From: an uncultured Collinsella sp.
GTDB lineage: Bacteria > Actinomycetota > Coriobacteriia > Coriobacteriales > Coriobacteriaceae
Length of the DNA: 13,162 bases
Direction: 5' to 3'
Assembly: GCA_900544465.1 (NCBI GenBank)
Contig: UQVT01000044.1
Location: 1 to 13,162 of the forward strand
Part shown: positions 12,559 through 13,162 of the stretch, piece by piece
Numbering within the stretch: the first letter of the stretch is position 1
How the letters are laid out: each line of letters starts with the position of its first letter
Made by a program: the position numbers and the translations under genes
The notes under the pieces: model-generated
Told to the model about the DNA's origin: nothing
What the model saw: only the letters and a program-made list of their open reading frames with translations
The model's database searches: none

Positions 12559-13162
12559 ATGGCTAAGTTTGACATCATCGCCGCCACCGGTTGCCCGACC
12601 GGCATTGCGCACACCTTCATGGCGAAGGAGGCGCTGGAGAAGGCAGCTGCCGAGCGAGGTCTGACTATTAAGGTCGAGACCCATGGCCAGGTCGGTGTCG
12701 AGAACGAACTTACCAAGAGCGAGATCGCTGGTGCCAAGGCCGTCGTCGTCGCGGCCGATAAGGATGTCCAGGCGGAGCGTTTCGCCGGCAAGCGCATGGT
12801 TTCCGTTGGTGTTTCCAAAGCCCTGTCCGTCGAGGCCGCCGGTAAGCTGATCGACCGCGCGCTCGCCGCCAAGGGTGACGACTCGGTTGCGGCTGCTGCC
12901 GATGTCGAGGATGAGGTCGAGGAGAAGGAGTCCATCGGCCACATCATCTACAAGCACCTCATGAACGGCGTCAGCCACATGCTGGTCTTCGTCGTCGCTG
13001 GTGGTGTCCTGACCGCCGTCTCGTTCCTGTGGGGCATCACGTCCTTCGATTCGACGGCGTCTGACTACAACAGCTTTGCCGCTATGCTCAAGATCATCGG
13101 CGGCATCGCCATGAACCTCATGGTTCCCGTGCTTTCCGCCTACATCGCCGAGTCCATCGGCA
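12559..13162 (+). CDS. PTS fructose-type transporter, EIIB-EIIC (3' truncated by window edge)
   Basis: The first 201 codons of a fructose-family PTS permease, cut at the right edge. Residues 1-103 are the EIIB domain: AATGCPTGIAHTFMAKEAL with phospho-accepting C12, then KVETHGQVGVEN (the family has VETQGS-G-N), and an AADKDV stretch with the RFAGKR motif. An acidic Ala/Glu linker (about 106-127) joins it to the EIIC membrane domain. That domain opens with HLMNGVSHMLVFVVAGGVLTAVSFLWGI and continues with IIGGIAMNLMVPVLSAYIAESIG. No EIIA precedes EIIB; it may be C-terminal or encoded downstream. ATG at 12559 follows AAGGAGGG by 4 bp. The sugar is probably fructose or a related hexose/hexitol but cannot be fixed from this part. 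The divergent RpiR-type gene is its likely regulator. Confidence 0.93.
   Translation, partial: MAKFDIIAATGCPTGIAHTFMAKEALEKAAAERGLTIKVETHGQVGVENELTKSEIAGAKAVVVAADKDVQAERFAGKRMVSVGVSKALSVEAAGKLIDRALAAKGDDSVAAAADVEDEVEEKESIGHIIYKHLMNGVSHMLVFVVAGGVLTAVSFLWGITSFDSTASDYNSFAAMLKIIGGIAMNLMVPVLSAYIAESIG

Noticed and set aside
12457..12978. Overlapping - strand frames across the PTS gene start
   Set aside because: The + strand shows a clear EIIB domain with ribosome site and C12 phosphorylation motif; the - strand frames are its reverse shadow.

Overview
The window is GC-rich, almost fully coding DNA from a chromosome. The genes are short-spaced or overlapping, mostly on the + strand, and read as conserved housekeeping genes. 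Gene order and protein types point to an actinobacterium. The order alaS-ruvX-mltG-...-aroK-aroB-pepQ/pepP-efp-nusB is the one known from Mycobacterium, and tlyA-nadK-recN is a second actinobacterial cluster. An Asp23/Gls24 protein next to nusB and a YqeG-type phosphatase are more Firmicutes-like. This mixture, with an RpiR regulator beside a fructose-type PTS, suggests the Coriobacteriia (Collinsella or a relative). That assignment is inference, not proven by any marker here.

Layout. Positions 1-4852 form one tight run: the 3' end of alaS, ruvX, mltG, a yqeG-like HAD phosphatase, aroK and an aroB-like gene, with gaps of 17 bp or less and several start/stop overlaps. A 132-bp gap holding a large inverted repeat leads to an M24 aminopeptidase (pepP/pepQ type), which ends in a clear intrinsic terminator. 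A new promoter then drives efp, followed by an Asp23/Gls24 gene, nusB, xseB, tlyA, nadK and recN (6275-11369), again nearly without gaps. A symmetric hairpin separates recN from a convergent rpiR-family regulator gene on the - strand. A 272-bp divergent intergenic region with several inverted half-sites separates the regulator from a PTS EIIBC gene that runs off the right edge.

How the genes work together. Most products serve translation and RNA (AlaRS, RuvX/YqgF, EF-P, NusB, TlyA), the envelope (MltG, Asp23-like), DNA repair (XseB, RecN) and cofactor supply (NadK). The last two genes look like a sugar-uptake locus with its own local regulator.

Main oddity. The aroB-like gene is full length and uninterrupted, yet it lacks essentially every catalytic, zinc-binding and NAD-binding residue of 3-dehydroquinate synthase. 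The aroK beside it keeps its active-site residues. The aroE, aroC and aroQ genes that flank this pair in other actinobacteria are missing from this run. This looks like an eroded shikimate cluster in which one member survives as a probable pseudoenzyme. Other points of interest are an xseB without xseA, the inverted repeat before pepP, and the operator-like repeats in the regulator/PTS intergenic region. No tRNA, rRNA, CRISPR array, insertion sequence or phage gene was seen.
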